From NCBI GenBank assembly GCA_964573885.1, contig CAZNLL010000094.1:1-16298 (forward strand): DNA of 16,298 nucleotides. Reading direction: 5' to 3'. Each line of letters starts with the position of its first letter. Positions within the stretch are counted from its first letter, which is position 1. Below the pieces are notes generated by a model. The model was not told the origin of the DNA. It made no database searches and saw only the letters and a list, made by a program, of their open reading frames with translations. A program made the translations under genes and the position numbers. This DNA comes from CAZNLL01 sp964573885. Lineage in GTDB: Bacteria; Desulfobacterota; DSM-4660; Desulfatiglandales; Desulfatiglandaceae. This document shows positions 6,893-13,804 of the stretch, in pieces.

Positions 6893-7404
6893 CAGAGCCA
6901 CTCCTTTCTAAAGAAGTAGGCCCCTCCATAGGCGCCGGCAAAGATGCAGAACATAAAGATCCAGCTCCCAAAGGCGAGCTCCGAGGCTCCGGTCAGGGCC
7001 TGACCGCTCGTACAACCCCTGGCCAGCCTGGCGGCAAATCCAGAGAGAACCCCTCCCCCTAGAGCCAGCCAGAGCCGGGCTGAAACCCCGATAGAGGGCC
7101 CCCGTGAGACCTGGCCCTGGACCCTGTTGGAAATAAACGCGGAAAAAAGCCCCCCAAGGCCGGCGCCCATGGTGAGGAATACGAGCCAGGCCGTCAAGGG
7201 GGACCGGCCTCCACGAATATATTTAGAAAAGTAGCGGTTTTCCTCCGCGTGATCCGGGGCGACCGCCTTGATCCCTCCAGCGGCGATCCTGGCAAAGGAG
7301 GATGAGGACCCCAGCCCCCGGCCCATGGTATAGAAGGTGAATAACAAGAGGAGCCCCAATAACACGCCTATGACATAGGGATTGTTGTAGCGGAGATTAT
7401 TCAT
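6892..7404 (-). CDS. YeeE/YedE-family sulfur-compound transporter, first half
   Basis: This 170-residue membrane protein has an N-terminal helix (about 10-26), a loop, and hydrophobic segments around 70-90, 110-125 and 145-165. RGCTSGQALTGA contains the characteristic conserved cysteine at 131, and ELAFGSWIFM follows as in the YeeE/YedE family. AAAGGA lies eight bases before ATG 7404. It overlaps the second half-gene by one base, which argues that the two proteins are made in equal amounts and assemble as one transporter. It follows the Smr gene after 55 bases on the same strand. Confidence 0.87.
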   Translation of the reverse strand: MNNLRYNNPYVIGVLLGLLLLFTFYTMGRGLGSSSSFARIAAGGIKAVAPDHAEENRYFSKYIRGGRSPLTAWLVFLTMGAGLGGLFSAFISNRVQGQVSRGPSIGVSARLWLALGGGVLSGFAARLARGCTSGQALTGASELAFGSWIFMFCIFAGAYGGAYFFRKEWL

Positions 7405-7432
7405 GATCGCATTCCTTTTATCATGGAGGTTG

Positions 7433-7464
7433 GGTAAAGACCGGATGAACCAGACCGGTTTACC
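7433..7464 (-). other. Imperfect hairpin at the end of the Smr gene
   Basis: GGTAAA (7433-7438) and CCGG (7441-7444) pair with CCGG (7455-7458) and TTTACC (7459-7464), with a two-base bulge and a ten-base loop. It overlaps the Smr stop codon and lies in the gap before the YeeE/YedE gene. No T-tract follows, so it may only weaken read-through or stabilise the upstream message. Confidence 0.3.
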
Positions 7465-7732
7465 CCGGCCTCAGGGTCACCAGGGTGGCACCCCAACTGG
7501 AGGGACCCGAATCCAGGCCGAAGGCCTCAACCCTGGGATGTTTTCTGAGAACCGATTCCACGATGCGGCGGAGAACGCCCTTGCCTTTTCCATGGATGAT
7601 CCTCACCTGGTAAATCTTCCGCTCGAGGCAGGCCTCCAAATATTCCTCTACCACCGAGGCGGCGTCCTTTGGATCAAAGGTATGAAGGTCCAGAATGCCG
7701 TTGATGGGTAACTCCAACGTTTCCTCATCCAT
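7460..7732 (-). CDS. Small stand-alone Smr-domain protein
   Basis: The 90-residue protein is essentially one Smr domain, the fold found at the C-terminus of MutS2 and in small nucleases. Visible motifs are ILDLHTFDP near the start, VRIIHGKGKGVLR in the middle (the HGxG signature), and SWGATLVTLRPG at the end. Stand-alone Smr proteins act on DNA or RNA, often with endonuclease activity; the substrate here is unknown. The start may be ATG 7732 or the adjacent in-frame GTG 7735. The ribosome site is weak (GGGATAAG), and no earlier start exists in frame for at least 40 bases. The gene begins 26 bases after the LemA stop, so it is probably in the same transcript. Confidence 0.85.
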   Translation of the reverse strand: MDEETLELPINGILDLHTFDPKDAASVVEEYLEACLERKIYQVRIIHGKGKGVLRRIVESVLRKHPRVEAFGLDSGPSSWGATLVTLRPG

Positions 7733-7758
7733 CACCTTATCCCATTTGGCGGCCGCCC

Positions 7759-8334
7759 TCAGAACTTGACTTTGGGGGCCTCCTGCCGTTCTTTCGGGAC
7801 TTCATAAAAGGTGGCCTTTTCAAAACCGAACATGCCGGCAAGCATGTTTGTAGGAAAGGATCGTATGGTGGTGTTATAGGCCCTCACCGTCTCATTGTAA
7901 CGCCGCCTTTCAACGGCGATCCGGTTTTCCGTCCCCGCCAGTTCGTCTTGGAGACGAATAAAATTGGTATTGGCCTTCAAATCCGGATAGCGCTCCACCA
8001 CCAGCATTAGCCGGGAGAGGGCCGAAGTCAGTTGATTATTGGCCTCGATCTTATCCTCGGTGGTGCCCGCGCCCGCGACCTTGGCACGGGCCTCGGTCAC
8101 TTTGAGAAGGACCTCTTTTTCATGAGCTGCATATCCCTTGACCGTCTCCACATAATTGGGGATGAGGTCATAGCGCCGCTGCAGTTGGTTTTCCACCTGG
8201 GCCCACGCCGCCTTAACCGACTCATCCATGGCCACCAGACGGTTGTAAGTGGATTTCAGGTAAAAAAAGGGGATTAAAATGATCAGGACCACCACGCCTG
8301 CAATGATGAGTCCCGTCTTCTGGGTTCCAGTCAT
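7759..8334 (-). CDS. lemA: LemA family protein
   Basis: The 191-residue product has an N-terminal membrane anchor (about 8-27). Then comes the family start S-T-Y-N-R-L-V, followed by A-W-A-Q-V-E-N-Q-L-Q-R-R-Y-D-L-I-P-N. The remaining long helical domain includes V-E-R-Y-P-D-L-K-A-N and YNTTIRSFPTN. LemA proteins form an anchored helical bundle; their biochemical role is not settled, but they are commonly encoded beside TPM-domain proteins, as here. ATG 8334 is chosen because GGAGG lies 5-6 bases upstream. Upstream in-frame codons belong to the preceding gene, whose stop lies one base away, so translation is probably coupled. Confidence 0.93.
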   Translation of the reverse strand: MTGTQKTGLIIAGVVVLIILIPFFYLKSTYNRLVAMDESVKAAWAQVENQLQRRYDLIPNYVETVKGYAAHEKEVLLKVTEARAKVAGAGTTEDKIEANNQLTSALSRLMLVVERYPDLKANTNFIRLQDELAGTENRIAVERRRYNETVRAYNTTIRSFPTNMLAGMFGFEKATFYEVPKERQEAPKVKF

Positions 8335-8335
8335 T

Positions 8336-9067
8336 TCACCCTCCAAATTCATCCACAAGAGTTGACAACGCCCTTACCTGAGAAAGGTATGTCTTGAACA
8401 GGGTCCGCATTTCATCATCCTTCATCTTCACTTTGTCCTCCTTCACGGCGAGGAGGGTTTCAAACACAGGGCCATCAATATCAAAGGTCTCCGCAGTTCG
8501 CTGAATCAGGTCCCGCCGCTTTTCAGGAATCGCCTCCCCTTTGAGATCAAGGAGGGCCTCAAACACGGCGAGGATGGAAAGGATGGAATCGCTGATAAGG
8601 GCGTGCAAGGCCTTTGCCTTGCCGTCTGTATTTAAAAAGGCTTCTCTGAGGAGCAAAAGCTTTCCCTTGATCTCCCGCTCACACTGGAGTCTCAAAAACT
8701 CCGGCTTCAGGACCAGGTCCTGGAGGATGTCTTCCCCGTAAACAAGGGTATGGTACCGCTGAAGGTCCAGGTATTCGATGGGAAAGACGTCCAGAGAAGA
8801 ACGCACATATCCCCGGGTTACAAACAGGGGAACGGCCACGTTGCTTTTCCGCCATTTCTTGACCACCTTCAGGGAGCGATCCAGGTCTTCTATTCCCTTT
8901 TCCGAGAGGACAATCATGAGGTTGATGTCCGATTTGCCGGGGCGGTATTCCCCGCGTGCCGCGCTTCCATAGCAAAGGATGCTTACAAGGTCTTCTCCGT
9001 AAAGCCCTTTATAATCGAAAGTGATTTCTTCAAATATTTGCTTTGGATCCTGTGGACTTTTTCCCAT
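8336..9067 (-). CDS. Nucleotidyltransferase-fold protein
   Basis: The 243-residue protein carries a polymerase-beta-type nucleotidyltransferase signature near the N-terminus: C-Y-G-S-A-A-R-G-E (32-40), then a short gap and SDINLMIVL (46-54). In active members the motif is usually S-D-x-D; here the second acidic residue is Asn49, while Asp47 is kept. The C-terminal half is predicted helical and resembles no domain I can name. Function is unknown: it could modify a protein or small molecule, or be a non-catalytic relative. ATG 9067 has GGAGG five bases upstream, and its start lies 20 bases after the TPM gene stop. Its stop is one base from the LemA start. The placement between TPM and LemA suggests a role in the same envelope process. 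Confidence 0.82.
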   Translation of the reverse strand: MGKSPQDPKQIFEEITFDYKGLYGEDLVSILCYGSAARGEYRPGKSDINLMIVLSEKGIEDLDRSLKVVKKWRKSNVAVPLFVTRGYVRSSLDVFPIEYLDLQRYHTLVYGEDILQDLVLKPEFLRLQCEREIKGKLLLLREAFLNTDGKAKALHALISDSILSILAVFEALLDLKGEAIPEKRRDLIQRTAETFDIDGPVFETLLAVKEDKVKMKDDEMRTLFKTYLSQVRALSTLVDEFGG

Positions 9068-9087
9068 GAAATCCTCCTTTTGGGAGA

Positions 9088-9882
9088 TCAAAAACCGCCG
9101 CCGGCCCCGCCCCCGCCGCTCATGCCGCCGCCAAAGCCGCCAAAGCCGCCGCTGAAGCCGCCAAAGCCGCCGCCGACCCCTCCGCCTCCATAGCCCCTTC
9201 CGTAGCCTCCTCCCCCAAAGAGCAGGGGCAGGAAGAGAAACCAGGCGCCCCCCCGGCCCCTGGAAAAGAGAAAAAAGGCAATGATAATCAGAACGATGGG
9301 AACAAGGGAGAAGAGGGTTGAACGCCCCTTTTGGGGGGCCTTTTTAGAGGGAGCACCGGTCAATTTGACGCCCTCATGATCGGCAATCACCTTGGCCACG
9401 GCAATGGTCCCGTTGAGCAGTCCGGCACCGAATTTGTTTTCTTTGAGATGGGGAATCATGTATCGATCGCGGATCTCTCCCACCAGACCGTCGGGAAGCA
9501 TCCCTTCCACCCCGTATCCGGTCTCGATGCGCATTTTCCGTTCTTTAAGGGTGACAAATATGAGGACCCCTTTGTCTTCCCCCTTTTTCCCGATCCCCCA
9601 CGCACTGTAAAGGCGGCTGGTATAATCATTGTATTCCGCCCCGCCAATATCCGGCATGGTCACCACCACCACGGGGATTCCGGTTTTATCCAGGAGTTCC
9701 TTGGAGATCAGGCCGATTTTCTCTTCATAGGCCTTGGGGATCACATCGGCGAAATCATTGACGAGGCCCCGGGGCTTGGGGAAAGGCCGCTCGGCCCGGC
9801 CAAGGTCTTGAACCAGGAAGAGGACGGCCAAAAATGACAGAAGGAAAAAGACTGATCTCCAAAAAAACCTAAGCTTCATCAT
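9088..9882 (-). CDS. TPM-domain (YgcG-like) exported protein with glycine-rich tail
   Basis: The 264-residue product has a signal sequence with a hydrophobic core (about 11-24) and a likely cleavage near G-R-A-E. The TPM domain runs from about 37 to 165: GLVNDFADVIP, GIPVVVVTMPDIGG, AWGIGKKGEDKGVLIFV, and RIETGYGVEGMLPDG. A transmembrane helix near 190-205 follows, then a tail made almost only of Gly, Phe, Tyr and Ser. TPM proteins are associated with membrane-protein turnover and often paired with LemA. Two starts compete. ATG 9882 gives a normal signal peptide but has only a weak GGGGAT ahead. TTG 9933 has AAGGAGGG seven bases upstream but adds 17 residues before the signal. I chose the ATG. 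Confidence 0.88.
   Translation of the reverse strand: MMKLRFFWRSVFFLLSFLAVLFLVQDLGRAERPFPKPRGLVNDFADVIPKAYEEKIGLISKELLDKTGIPVVVVTMPDIGGAEYNDYTSRLYSAWGIGKKGEDKGVLIFVTLKERKMRIETGYGVEGMLPDGLVGEIRDRYMIPHLKENKFGAGLLNGTIAVAKVIADHEGVKLTGAPSKKAPQKGRSTLFSLVPIVLIIIAFFLFSRGRGGAWFLFLPLLFGGGGYGRGYGGGGVGGGFGGFSGGFGGFGGGMSGGGGAGGGF
9124..9173 (-). repeat. Short tandem repeat coding the glycine/phenylalanine tail
   Basis: The nine-base unit GCCGCCAAA and close variants recur several times between 9124 and 9173 on the plus strand. On the coding strand this gives alternating GGC and TTT codons, the Gly-Gly-Phe repeats of the TPM protein tail. Such a run is prone to slippage and copy-number change in multiples of three bases. 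Confidence 0.7.
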
Positions 9883-9964
9883 GGTGCTCGATCCCCGGGG
9901 CTTCGCAAAAGGGTTATATTTATTGGTTCCCAAAATTTGCCCTCCTTCCAGTCTAAAACAAAAA

Positions 9965-11143
9965 TCAACCGGCCTTGAGGAGGGAATAGATCTCTATGGG
10001 TTCTTCTATCCCCTTGAGCTGGGCCTTTCCCCGTTCATAGATAGACCACAGGCCCTGGATCATTCTTTTGGTCTCTTCTCCGACAAGAATATCTCCTCCC
10101 GAGGCGTGGGCCGCCAGACGGGCCGCCAAATTGGTGACCGGTCCACTTGCCGTGTAGGTCATTCGGGTTTCCAGGACCCCCTCAAACCGGGTCATGCCCA
10201 CAAGGGCGGTGCCGGAATTGATGCCCATATTCACGGTGATTTCCTCAAAGTCAGGCCCCAGATCCCGGTTGATCTCTAGGGTCCTGTCATGAATGTCAAA
10301 GGCGGTTCTCACCGCGTTAACGGCATTGGTCCTGGCGTCGTCGTCCTTGAAAATAATCATCAATCCGTCTCCCGAGGTCTCGTTAATATCCCCGTGAGAC
10401 CGATGAATGGGGTCCACAAATCTGGAAAAGACCTTTTCCACCATGTCGTTCACTTCCGTCTCGGAACGCCTGGTGCTGAGCTTGGTATATCCTTCCAGGT
10501 CCAGGAATAATACGGTAACATCTCTCTTTTCTTTTTCCTGATTAAGCAATTCGGGATTCTTTTCCACCAGGTTTCGGACCGATTGGGGGACAAAGGGGGA
10601 TAGGTGGGCGAGCATCTGGGTGATCCTGATCTTATCCTGGGTCATTTCCCAGTGCCTTTTGGCATGAAAAAGGACATGACTAATGGTTTCTGAAAAATCC
10701 TTGAGCAAATAAAAGGCCTTTCGGGTAAACCGTGTCCCCGGGCGAGCCACCACGCTCACCACGGCGAGGACATCACGGCCCACGAAGACGGGCATGGCCG
10801 CCTCGGGCCCGATCTGGACCTGAGAACCGTCGTGTCTTTTCACGGGCTGGCTTTTGGAGACCACAACCCCCTTTCCCTTCTTAACGGCCTTCTGAATGGC
10901 CGGCCGGCTGCGCTTGCAAACCAGGCAGTTTACCGGCCTGTCGTAGAGGGCACACTGCAAGGGCCTGGTATACTCCCTGGCTTGGGGGTCCAGAAGCAAG
11001 ATACAGCACTCCATGGCATCGGGAATCACGTCCCTGATCTCCCCCCGCATGGCCTCAAGGATATCGTTCACCTCCATCAAAGGGGCCATCTTCTGAGCCA
11101 TGCGACGCTGGGCATCAAATCGTTCTTTAAAATATCTTTCCAT
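9965..11143 (-). CDS. GAF-like sensor fused to class III adenylate/guanylate cyclase
   Basis: The 392-residue soluble protein joins an N-terminal GAF-like domain (about 20-165) to a short signalling linker (LSPFVPQSVRNLVEKNPE, 181-198) and a class III cyclase domain (about 207-392). The two metal-binding aspartates are present (Asp215 in V-L-F-L-D, Asp259 in S-G-D-G). So are the transition-state pair Asn338 and Arg342 (TNLAAR), so it is probably active and would make a cyclic nucleotide. The base-selecting Lys/Asp of typical adenylyl cyclases appear as Glu255 and Thr331, so the product is uncertain. The GAF region carries Cys46-Cys47 and a C-X8-C-X2-C group (64, 73, 76). No good ribosome site precedes ATG 11143, but an in-frame stop lies just upstream. 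Confidence 0.93.
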   Translation of the reverse strand: MERYFKERFDAQRRMAQKMAPLMEVNDILEAMRGEIRDVIPDAMECCILLLDPQAREYTRPLQCALYDRPVNCLVCKRSRPAIQKAVKKGKGVVVSKSQPVKRHDGSQVQIGPEAAMPVFVGRDVLAVVSVVARPGTRFTRKAFYLLKDFSETISHVLFHAKRHWEMTQDKIRITQMLAHLSPFVPQSVRNLVEKNPELLNQEKEKRDVTVLFLDLEGYTKLSTRRSETEVNDMVEKVFSRFVDPIHRSHGDINETSGDGLMIIFKDDDARTNAVNAVRTAFDIHDRTLEINRDLGPDFEEITVNMGINSGTALVGMTRFEGVLETRMTYTASGPVTNLAARLAAHASGGDILVGEETKRMIQGLWSIYERGKAQLKGIEEPIEIYSLLKAG

Positions 11144-11172
11144 GCGTTATATTTTGCGCTGCTCTCCTTTTA

Positions 11173-11201
11173 TTGATACCGAAGAATAAGGACGATTGCA
11201 A
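11173..11201 (-). promoter_or_regulatory. Candidate promoter for the cyclase gene
   Basis: On the minus strand TTGCAA (11201-11196) and TATCAA (11178-11173) are 17 bases apart, each matching four of six consensus positions. The predicted start of transcription is about 20 bases before the cyclase ATG. It is back to back with the plus-strand promoter at 11247-11275. Confidence 0.4.
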
Positions 11202-11246
11202 CCGTGCGTTTGTGGACCGGCCTGCTTTTTGCCCTTTTCGAATGTC

Positions 11247-11275
11247 TTGACTTTTCATATAATTGGCTTTTTAAA
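11247..11275 (+). promoter_or_regulatory. Candidate sigma70 promoter for the transglutaminase operon
   Basis: TTGACT (11247-11252) and TTTAAA (11270-11275) are separated by 17 AT-rich bases. The predicted start near 11282 leaves a leader of about 33 bases before ATG 11315. AAAGGATA within the leader is rather far from the ATG to act as a ribosome site. Confidence 0.5.
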
Positions 11276-11314
11276 AGTGTTGCTCCGTGAAAAGGATATT
11301 TTTGTGTTGTAGCG

Positions 11315-12049
11315 ATGACCGCGTCTATGAACCCTAAGGCCCTGCTTTTATTGGGTCTCCTCTTGGGCGCCCTCTCTTTCTGCCCTGCCTGCGCCCACTG
11401 GAGCAATGTGCCCTTTCCCTTTGATTTTAACCGGTTCAAGGACCAGCCCATCCCGGAGGATGTGGCCCCCTGGCTTAAAGGAGGGGAGCAGAGTTCGGTG
11501 ACAACCCGCATAAAGAAAGTCGCTCAAAAGATCTCAGGAGATAACCGGCGGGAACGCCTTTTTCGCGCCATGCAGTATGTGTGGAAGGTCTTTTCCTATG
11601 ACCGTCGGCTTAACACGGAGAAATTCAAGCGGACCGCAGACGAGCTTTTCAAAAGCCGGATTCTGGGAGGGTGCAGCGATTATGCCCTGGCCGAGATCAC
11701 GCTTTTCCGGGCTTTGGGCATCCCTGCCCGCATGGTGGTTACGGCCAATGTGGACTGGATGTATCAGTACCAGCAGGATCGCCTTTCCATGACCGAGGGA
11801 CACAGCTTTATCGAGGTCTTCTTGGAGGATTCCTGGTACTTGGTGGACTCCACGTACCGTCTCTTTTTTACCCATTATAACCCGGCCCTTGGCAGCTATC
11901 CCCATGGCGAGTACTTCTGCGGCCGGGGCAGGGATTTCTGGGACATGGGCCTCAGGAGCGGCCAAGATTTGGACCGGATGCTCGGGGAACAGGCCCTCAA
12001 CTATGGGAGAGGCTTTAAAGAACCTTCCTATCCGAGGTATCCCATTTAA
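11315..12049 (+). CDS. Exported transglutaminase-like (papain-fold) protein
   Basis: The 244-residue product starts with a hydrophobic export signal (about 8-22) ending in SFCPACAH. This could be cut by signal peptidase I after A-C-A, or may be an atypical lipobox. The body has a transglutaminase-like core with the expected triad in order: Cys120 in LGGCSDYA, His163 in E-G-H-S-F-I-E-V, and Asp178 in W-Y-L-V-D-S-T. ALGIPARMV lies between them as in this superfamily. Bacterial members include peptidases and cross-linking enzymes; the substrate cannot be told. The fold would act in the periplasm or at the outer membrane. The start has no clear ribosome site, and a second ATG at 11327 is possible. 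A lipoprotein gene follows after 26 bases. Confidence 0.85.
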   Translation: MTASMNPKALLLLGLLLGALSFCPACAHWSNVPFPFDFNRFKDQPIPEDVAPWLKGGEQSSVTTRIKKVAQKISGDNRRERLFRAMQYVWKVFSYDRRLNTEKFKRTADELFKSRILGGCSDYALAEITLFRALGIPARMVVTANVDWMYQYQQDRLSMTEGHSFIEVFLEDSWYLVDSTYRLFFTHYNPALGSYPHGEYFCGRGRDFWDMGLRSGQDLDRMLGEQALNYGRGFKEPSYPRYPI

Positions 12050-12075
12050 CCCCCGGCGGTGGAGGAATTTTTCCG

Positions 12076-12708
12076 GTGCGAACCTCTAAATGGCGGTTCA
12101 GCATGGTGATCATGGGCATGGGGGCTGTGCTCTTGATGGGGGCCTGTGCAACGCCTCCCACCGTGTCCGTTTTTTTTGAGCCTCCCGAGGCCCCCACCTT
12201 TGTGTTCCCTCCGCAAAGGGGTCTCACCCTGTATCTGGGACCCATCACAGGTTATGACCATACCTTGTGGTACAAACTTGGCGAGGAGGCCTGGTATCTG
12301 GAAAAAACGCCCTCATTGATTGTTCAAGAGGCCCTGGCCGAAGAGCTTAGGTGCATGGGCATCACCCCCTGTGAGAGGCCTTCAGAGGGTCAAGGACGAC
12401 TGGAGGTGGAAATCAGGTGGTTCGCGCCCTATGGGTACAACTGCTTTTCCGCCGCCGTCATCCTGTCCCTTTCCTTGTATCCCCGGGACATGACCCGCCC
12501 TGTGTGGCGGGGAAAGCTCGAGGGAGGCGCCTTTTCCCGCCCCGTGATTTGGACGGGGAACCAAAAAAGAGAAGCCATGGGAAAAGTGCTTTCAAGGGCC
12601 CTGGCCAAAACCGTCAGGCAATTGCCCTGGAAGGCGGGGTTTCTCCGGGCTGTGAGCCGGCTTGGGAAGGGGACAAAGGAACCGGTAAAAATGTCACCCG
12701 CCGGTTAA
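12076..12708 (+). CDS. Putative lipoprotein of unknown function
   Basis: The 210-residue product begins with a basic n-region, a hydrophobic stretch and LLMGAC (20-25), a passable lipobox that would place the lipidated cysteine at residue 25. The mature part contains GLTLYLGPITGYD, a run of helix with QEALAEELRCMGI, and a strand pattern around RLEVEIRW and AVILSLSLYP. This resembles small outer-membrane or transport-auxiliary lipoproteins such as YajG or PqiC only in general layout. No function is assigned. The start is GTG 12076 with GGAGG ten bases upstream (12061-12065). It is 26 bases downstream of the transglutaminase-like gene, which suggests one operon. Confidence 0.75.
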   Translation: MRTSKWRFSMVIMGMGAVLLMGACATPPTVSVFFEPPEAPTFVFPPQRGLTLYLGPITGYDHTLWYKLGEEAWYLEKTPSLIVQEALAEELRCMGITPCERPSEGQGRLEVEIRWFAPYGYNCFSAAVILSLSLYPRDMTRPVWRGKLEGGAFSRPVIWTGNQKREAMGKVLSRALAKTVRQLPWKAGFLRAVSRLGKGTKEPVKMSPAG

Positions 12709-12715
12709 TTTTCCT

Positions 12716-12744
12716 TTGATTTCCTTACTCCAAAAGGGTATGGT
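12716..12744 (+). promoter_or_regulatory. Weak candidate promoter upstream of the FecR-domain gene
   Basis: TTGATT (12716-12721) and TATGGT (12739-12744) are 17 bases apart. The 163-base gap before the FecR-domain gene also holds a small GC hairpin, GGGGC-TATG-GCCCC, at about 12773-12786. The gap makes a separate promoter plausible, but the boxes are only moderate. Confidence 0.3.
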
Positions 12745-12871
12745 TTAATTCTTTGAATATATGCAGGTGGAGGGGGCTATGGCCCCGGATCAGGGATAGT
12801 CATGTCCCGGTCATTTCATAGGGTTTGATGCCATGTTTTCACGGGTGCTAATCGGATAAAGGAGGTTTGCC

Positions 12872-13750
12872 ATGAAAGGCAGGGGAAGAAAAACGTTGGT
12901 GTTGGTTTTGGTGGTTTTGACGGGCTTGTTCATAACGTCTAATATTCCTCTTTCAGAAGGGGGGGGCCTCCTGGACAGGCTCCTTGGAAACTTCAAGAAA
13001 GAACACAAACCGGTGGAGCCCTTGGTCCCTGAGGGCGTTCAGATCAAACCGGGCTTCAAACCTGGAAAAGGGGTGCCCATTGGAACGGTCCAGATGGTGA
13101 CCGGCCAGGTGCTGGTGGTTCACAAGGGTGAATCAGCGGCCTACAAACTGGATAAAAACCTGCCCGTCTTCACAGGAGATATCCTCATCAGCGAGGAGGC
13201 CTCAAGGGCCAGCATCAAACTCAATGACCGGAGTGTGATCGGCCTGGCGCCCCAGTCCAAGCTGGTCATTGATAAATCCATTTATGATCCGGAAAAGAAC
13301 AAGAGGTCCTCTTTCGTGAGCCTCCTCTGGGGAAAGGCCCGTTTTGTGGTGGCCAAGATCAGTGGAGACTCGGAATACCAGGTCAAGACACCCACTGCGG
13401 TGTGCGGCGTGAGGGGATCCGATTTCGCCCTGGCTGTTACTCCAGAGCTTGAGGAGACCTCGGCCCTGCCCGGTTTCTTACAGCCTCTCGTGGTGGGTAA
13501 GGCTTACGCCCAGGTTGTTATCAGCGCCATGACCATGGTGGTGACCGGGGCAAACACCACGGTCGCCTTCACGGGCGCGGTGGGAGGCACCCAGATCGTG
13601 GGCTCCCTGTCCCTGAGTTTTGCCACGGCGACCGCGGCAGCCAGCGCGGCCGCGGCCCTCACTCCGGCCATGGTGGGAGCCATCTTGAACTCAATATTCC
13701 CGAACCTGGCGGCCATAAGCATGCCCCCCGGATTTAGGGAAGGGCATTAG
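12872..13750 (+). CDS. Exported FecR-domain protein with hydrophobic Ala/Gly-rich tail
   Basis: The 292-residue product has an N-terminal signal sequence (about 7-25), a Pro/Lys-rich spacer (40-68), then a FecR domain (about 70-190). Visible motifs are GTVQMVTGQVLV, V-F-T-G-D-I-L-I, A-S-I-K-L-N-D-R-S, LLWGKARFVV and TPTAVCGVRGSDFA (173-186). Stand-alone FecR domains of this sort occur in periplasmic or surface proteins; there is no sigma factor or TonB receptor here, so iron regulation is not implied. Residues 204-285 are unusually hydrophobic and rich in Ala, Gly, Val and Thr, and may insert in a membrane or form a beta structure. ATG 12872 follows AAGGAGG with six bases between. A perfect inverted repeat ends the gene. 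Confidence 0.85.
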   Translation: MKGRGRKTLVLVLVVLTGLFITSNIPLSEGGGLLDRLLGNFKKEHKPVEPLVPEGVQIKPGFKPGKGVPIGTVQMVTGQVLVVHKGESAAYKLDKNLPVFTGDILISEEASRASIKLNDRSVIGLAPQSKLVIDKSIYDPEKNKRSSFVSLLWGKARFVVAKISGDSEYQVKTPTAVCGVRGSDFALAVTPELEETSALPGFLQPLVVGKAYAQVVISAMTMVVTGANTTVAFTGAVGGTQIVGSLSLSFATATAAASAAAALTPAMVGAILNSIFPNLAAISMPPGFREGH

Positions 13751-13771
13751 GCCCAAAGGACCATAACGTTT

Positions 13772-13798
13772 CCCTCACAGGGGTTTCCCCTGTGAGGG
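13772..13798. terminator. Perfect 12-bp inverted repeat between convergent genes
   Basis: CCCTCACAGGGG (13772-13783) and CCCCTGTGAGGG (13787-13798) are exact inverted copies around a TTT loop. The repeat lies between the stop of the FecR-domain gene (13750) and that of the convergent reductase (13805), where a bidirectional terminator is expected. Neither side has a proper T-tract, so it is not a textbook intrinsic terminator. Confidence 0.6.
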
Positions 13799-13804
13799 CC
13801 CCCC

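Noticed and set aside
8336..9067. A toxin-antitoxin or defence role for the nucleotidyltransferase-like gene
   Set aside because: No HEPN partner, restriction gene or other defence gene is nearby. Both neighbours are LemA and TPM genes, so an MNT/HEPN-type system is not supported.
9124..9173. A CRISPR-like or regulatory repeat
   Set aside because: The nine-base units are contiguous, in frame and explained by the Gly/Phe tail of the TPM protein; there are no spacers.
12872..13750. FecR-type iron signalling
   Set aside because: The protein has a FecR domain, but no ECF sigma factor or TonB-dependent receptor is adjacent, and the protein has a cleavable-type signal and an odd tail rather than the anti-sigma layout.
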